Origin: Myxococcota bacterium
Lineage (GTDB): Bacteria > Myxococcota > Polyangia > GCA-2747355 > JAKLHH01
Length of the DNA: 9,075 nt
NCBI GenBank assembly: GCA_022710245.1
Contig: JAKLHH010000231.1
Coordinates: 1 to 9,075, forward strand
Direction of reading: 5' to 3'
Shown: positions 6,282 through 9,075 of the stretch, in pieces
Position numbering within the stretch: the stretch's first letter is position 1
Layout of the letters: every line of letters begins with the position of its first letter
Translations under genes and position numbers: made by a program
Notes under the pieces: model-generated
What the model was told of the DNA's origin: nothing
Database searches by the model: none
What the model saw: the letters and a program-made list of their open reading frames with translations, nothing else

Positions 6282-8621
6282 TCAATCCCGGCGCAGCATC
6301 GCCGAGAGCTCCTTCTCCAGGTCGCGGTAGGGCTCACCGCTCACGTCGACGACCACCTCCTTGATGACTCCTCCCCGGAAGGCGAACGGCGCGCGGTAGT
6401 CGCTGGAGACCGCCTGGCCGCTCTCCCGACCCACGCAGAGGCCTTCGCCGGTCAGCGAGAAGTTGCCGGGCTGCGTGGTGAGCTTGAGCGAGCCCGCGGC
6501 CTCGCCGTCGATCCGCAGCTCGGCCATCCCGACGAAGCCGGTCGCCTGCCGCTGCTGCAGCTGAAAGCAGACGCCGAGGAGGCAGCGCCCCTCGGGCACC
6601 GGCCTCGTCGACACCAGCCGCTGCTCGTTCTCTCCGAGGTAGTTGTAGACGTAGCAGAGCTTGTGGTCCTTGACGTAGAGGCTGTGCCCGCCGAAGCGAC
6701 CGCCGTGCGCGAAGAGCACGCCCTCGGCCTCCGGCTCGAGCTCGACGCTGGCGGCGAGGCTGTAGGAGCGTCCGCGGATGCTGACCGCGACGGCCTCCGG
6801 CACCGGCGCGCAGTCCGGGTAATAGACGTAGCGGTCGCGCGGGGCGGTCGGCTGCGGGCGCCCCTCCGTCACGATCGCGGCCGCCTCTCGATCGTCGAGG
6901 GGCAGGCCGTCGAGCCTGCCCGCCTCGACGAACCAGAGCGCCTTCAGCTGCTCGAGCTTCTCCGGGTGCTGGTCGGCGAGGTTGACGAGCTGGGTGCGGT
7001 CGCGCTCGAGGTGGTAGAGCTCCCAGACGTCCTCGTCGAAGTGGCCCCAGCCCGAGAGGGCCGGGTGGATGGTGCAGGCGAACCAGCCCCGGTGCCAGAT
7101 CCCGCGCGTGCCGAGCATGGTGTAGAACTGCGTGTCCCGGGGCGCCGGCGCCCGCGGGTCCTCCAGGCCGGCCCGGAAGCTCGCTCCCTCGAGGGGGCTC
7201 TGCACGTAGCCCTTGATCGTCTCCGGCGGCTCGAGGCCGAGGCAGTCGTAGAGCGTGGGCACCAGGTCGATCGCGTGCAGGTACTGGTGCCGGAGCTCGC
7301 CCCGGGCCTTGAGCCCCCTGGGCCAGGAGATCAGGAGCGGGTCGGAGGTGCCCCCCTCGTGGCCGGAGTAGCGCTTCCACAGCTTGAAGGGCGTGTTGAA
7401 GGCCATCGCCCAGCCGGTGCAGTAGTGGTTGTAGGTCTTCTCGCTGCCGAGGTCGTCGAGGTGCCTGAGGTTGTCCTGGATGTCGTCGGGGATGCCGTTG
7501 AAGAACTTGCACTCGTTCACCGAGCCGTTCGGCCCCCCCTCGCCGCTGGCGCCGTTGTCGGAGACCACCACCACGATGGTGTTCTCGAGCTGCCCCGACT
7601 CCTCGAGGTAGTCGACCAGGCGGCCGATCTGCGCGTCGGTGTAGCTGACGAAGCCGGCGTAGACCTCGGCCATGCGCCGGAAGAGTCGCCGCTCGTCCTC
7701 GGAGAGCGAGGCCCAGGGGCGCACCACGTCGAGCGGCGGCCAGGGCTTGCCCTCCGCGCTCTTGACGCCCTCGTAGGGGTTGAGCGGCGGCAGCTCCAGG
7801 TGGTCGGGCACCAGCCCCAGCTGCTTCTGCCTGGCGAGCACGAGCCGCCGGTACTCCTCGTAGCCCATGTCGAACTTGCCCTGGTAGCGATCCGACCACT
7901 CCTTCCGGACCTGGTGCGGGGCGTGTCCGGCGCCGGGACAGAAGTAGAGCAGCCAGGGCTTCTCCGGGTTGATGCTCCGGCTGTCGCGGATGAGCTCGAT
8001 CGCCTTGTTCGCCAGGTCCTGGCTCAGGTGATAGCCCTCGGCGGGCGTGGCGGGCGGCTCCACCGGGTGGTTGTCCTCGACGAGCTCGGGGTAGTACTGG
8101 TCCGACTCACCCCCGAGGAAGCCGTAGAAGCGCTCGAAGCCCCGGCCCAGCGGCCAGCGCTGCCGCGAGCTCCCCACGTTGCCCTCATCGGCCGGCGTGA
8201 GGTGCCACTTGCCGACCGCGAAGGTGCTCCAGCCGCGCTCGACCAAGGTCTCGGCGAGCATCCCGTTCTCGAACGGGATGCGCGCGTTGCCCCCCGGATA
8301 GCCCGTCGCTCCCTCGGTGATGCAGGACATCCCGTTGCTCGTCGCGTTGCGCCCGGTGAGCAGGCAGGAGCGGGTCGGCGAGCAGAGGGCGGTGGTGTGA
8401 AACTGCGTGCAGCGGACCCCCTGCTCGGCGAACCGCTTCATGGTGGGCGCCTCGATCAGGCCCCCGTAGCAGTCGAACGCCCCGAAACCGACGTCGTCCC
8501 AGACGATGAAGAGCACGTTCGGTGCTCCCTCGGGCGCGCGCGGCTGCTCGTAGGCGCTCCAGTCCGGCTGCGAGTCGCGCACGTCGATCTCGATCTTTCC
8601 TCCGAAACGCTTGCTCATCAT
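6282..8621 (-). CDS. atsA: arylsulfatase, mycobacterial AtsA/AtsD type, cytoplasmic
   Basis: Hydrolyses sulfate esters, releasing sulfate and an alcohol or phenol. The product is 779 aa from ATG 8621 (778 from the adjacent ATG 8618, which has better spacing to GGAG). There is no signal peptide, so it should act in the cytoplasm. Active-site residues are all visible: Asp42-Asp43 (calcium), Cys80 in CSPTR, which must be matured to formylglycine, Lys138 and His140 in GKWHL, His233 in GHAPH, Asp355-Asn356 in SDNGASGEGG, and Lys416 before GHEGG. Residues from about 580 form an extra beta-rich, LamG/concanavalin-like domain (e.g. EGVLFAHGGRFGGHSLYVKD). Length and sequence throughout, including the start (EIDVRDSQPDW) and the end (VDVSGEPYRDLEKEL), match what I recall of M. 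tuberculosis AtsA (Rv0711); the Pseudomonas enzyme is much shorter. The neighbouring BASS transporter could supply substrate. The natural substrate is unknown. Confidence 0.95.
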   Translation of the reverse strand: MMSKRFGGKIEIDVRDSQPDWSAYEQPRAPEGAPNVLFIVWDDVGFGAFDCYGGLIEAPTMKRFAEQGVRCTQFHTTALCSPTRSCLLTGRNATSNGMSCITEGATGYPGGNARIPFENGMLAETLVERGWSTFAVGKWHLTPADEGNVGSSRQRWPLGRGFERFYGFLGGESDQYYPELVEDNHPVEPPATPAEGYHLSQDLANKAIELIRDSRSINPEKPWLLYFCPGAGHAPHQVRKEWSDRYQGKFDMGYEEYRRLVLARQKQLGLVPDHLELPPLNPYEGVKSAEGKPWPPLDVVRPWASLSEDERRLFRRMAEVYAGFVSYTDAQIGRLVDYLEESGQLENTIVVVVSDNGASGEGGPNGSVNECKFFNGIPDDIQDNLRHLDDLGSEKTYNHYCTGWAMAFNTPFKLWKRYSGHEGGTSDPLLISWPRGLKARGELRHQYLHAIDLVPTLYDCLGLEPPETIKGYVQSPLEGASFRAGLEDPRAPAPRDTQFYTMLGTRGIWHRGWFACTIHPALSGWGHFDEDVWELYHLERDRTQLVNLADQHPEKLEQLKALWFVEAGRLDGLPLDDREAAAIVTEGRPQPTAPRDRYVYYPDCAPVPEAVAVSIRGRSYSLAASVELEPEAEGVLFAHGGRFGGHSLYVKDHKLCYVYNYLGENEQRLVSTRPVPEGRCLLGVCFQLQQRQATGFVGMAELRIDGEAAGSLKLTTQPGNFSLTGEGLCVGRESGQAVSSDYRAPFAFRGGVIKEVVVDVSGEPYRDLEKELSAMLRRD

Positions 8622-8641
8622 CTCTCTCCAGCCTCTCCGTC

Positions 8642-8664
8642 GACGGGGCGCTCCTCGCGCCGTC
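8642..8664 (-). other. short imperfect hairpin between transporter and sulfatase genes
   Basis: GGCGC (8647-8651) and GCGCC (8657-8661) pair around a five-base loop; GAC (8642-8644) and GTC (8662-8664) extend the stem past a two-base bulge. It occupies the 53-base gap between the transporter stop and the sulfatase start. No T-run follows it in either direction. In such GC-rich DNA this may be chance; it could modulate read-through into the sulfatase gene. Confidence 0.2.
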
Positions 8665-8674
8665 CCGGAGGGTG

Positions 8675-9075
8675 TCACTCCTGAGGTCTCGGCTCGCCCC
8701 TCCTCCGGCGGCCGGCGACAGCGAAGCCCAGCATCAGCAGCATGCTCGGCGGCACCGACAGCGCGAGGAAGGCGACCACCATCGCGTCCACGTCGCGTCG
8801 GGGGAAGGCGGCGACGGCGATCAGCAGGCACACCGCCGCGTTGCGCATGCTGGTCGCCACCGCCAGCACGCGCCTGGTGTCCGGCCCCGGCCCTCCCAGC
8901 CACCACCCGACCGCCAGGCCTCCGAGGACCAGCACCAGCAGCGCCGCCGCCCCCGGCCAGCCGACCTGGCGCAGCGCCTGGCTCTTGATCGATAGCGGCA
9001 CGACGATGGCAGCGAGGAAGGAGAGGTTCGCGACGATCGTCACCGGCCTGCGCAGGACGCCCGCCAGCCGGCCGG
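8675..9075 (-). CDS. bile acid:sodium symporter (BASS/SBF) family transporter, C-terminal part
   Basis: The last 132 or so residues of an integral membrane transporter; the frame stays open to the right edge, so the gene is 5'-partial. A GTG at 9043 could be read as a start, but the residues before it (GRLAGVLRRP) continue the protein and a full member is about 300 aa or more. Four hydrophobic segments are visible, counted from the edge: about 11-29 (VTIVANLSFLAAIVV), 43-60 (AAALLVLVLGGLAVGWW), 74-90 and 98-120. The stretch RRVLAVATSMRNAAVCLLIA is the most telling: an Arg-Asn pair in a late helix is typical of the SBF family, whose members co-transport organic anions such as bile acids, steroid sulfates or small carboxylates with sodium. 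The tail is basic and short. It is the first visible gene of the minus-strand cluster, 53 bases ahead of the arylsulfatase. Confidence 0.72.
   Translation of the reverse strand, partial: GRLAGVLRRPVTIVANLSFLAAIVVPLSIKSQALRQVGWPGAAALLVLVLGGLAVGWWLGGPGPDTRRVLAVATSMRNAAVCLLIAVAAFPRRDVDAMVVAFLALSVPPSMLLMLGFAVAGRRRRGEPRPQE

Noticed and set aside
6226..6285. 20-residue N-terminal extension of the DUF2092 protein
   Set aside because: It would overlap the sulfatase stop and push the signal peptide inward; the ATG at 6225 has a good ribosome-binding site.
4735..6330. 531-codon + strand open frame spanning mlaC to DUF2092
   Set aside because: It lies opposite three convincing minus-strand genes and its translation is Arg/Pro/Ala-rich without motifs.
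6663..8684. 673-codon open frame antisense to the arylsulfatase gene
   Set aside because: The minus-strand frame contains every sulfatase active-site residue; the antisense frame has no recognisable domain.
8622..8906. N-terminal extension of the sulfatase frame upstream of ATG 8621
   Set aside because: It would overlap the BASS transporter, is low-complexity, and the ATG pair at 8618-8621 has a ribosome-binding site and matches the family start.

Overview
This is a very GC-rich, gene-dense bacterial window with almost no spacer DNA. Exported proteins with a BamA-type outer-membrane barrel and an MlaC homologue point to a diderm (Gram-negative) bacterium. The GC-rich codon use and the families present (POTRA-less Omp85 barrel, a barrel-coupled protein with a kinase-like signature, mycobacterial-type arylsulfatase) resemble Myxococcota or other deltaproteobacterial-type lineages. 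That placement is an inference. I see no mobile elements, CRISPR arrays, tRNA or rRNA genes.

Left half, + strand: (1) the 3' part of a multi-pass inner-membrane protein of unknown function, open at the left edge; (2) an exported Omp85/BamA-like beta-barrel protein preceded by a plausible sigma70-type promoter; (3) one base after it, an exported, possibly lipid-anchored protein of 578 aa. Its central part carries a Lys, an H-x-D-x4-N and a D-F-G triplet in the order and spacing of a protein-kinase active site. Genes 2 and 3 look translationally coupled and should act together at the cell envelope.

Right half, - strand, read from the right edge leftwards: (4) the C-terminal part of a bile acid:Na+ symporter (BASS) family transporter, open at the right edge; (5) a 779-aa cytoplasmic-type arylsulfatase with a Cys-type formylglycine motif and a C-terminal LamG-like domain; (6) a periplasmic DUF2092 protein, probably LolA/LolB-like in fold; (7) a 71-aa exported small protein with a striking conserved-looking motif; (8) an MlaC-family phospholipid-binding protein behind a perfect 10-bp inverted repeat. 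Genes 4-7 have gaps of 30-56 bases and form a likely operon; mlaC follows after 103 bases and may be part of it or separately controlled. The two clusters converge, their stop codons only 42 bases apart.

Working model (inference): the - strand cluster imports an amphipathic, possibly sterol- or lipid-like sulfate ester through the BASS carrier and hydrolyses it in the cytoplasm, alongside periplasmic lipid-handling proteins. The + strand pair is an outer-membrane barrel with a dedicated exported kinase-like partner, the most novel-looking part of the window.
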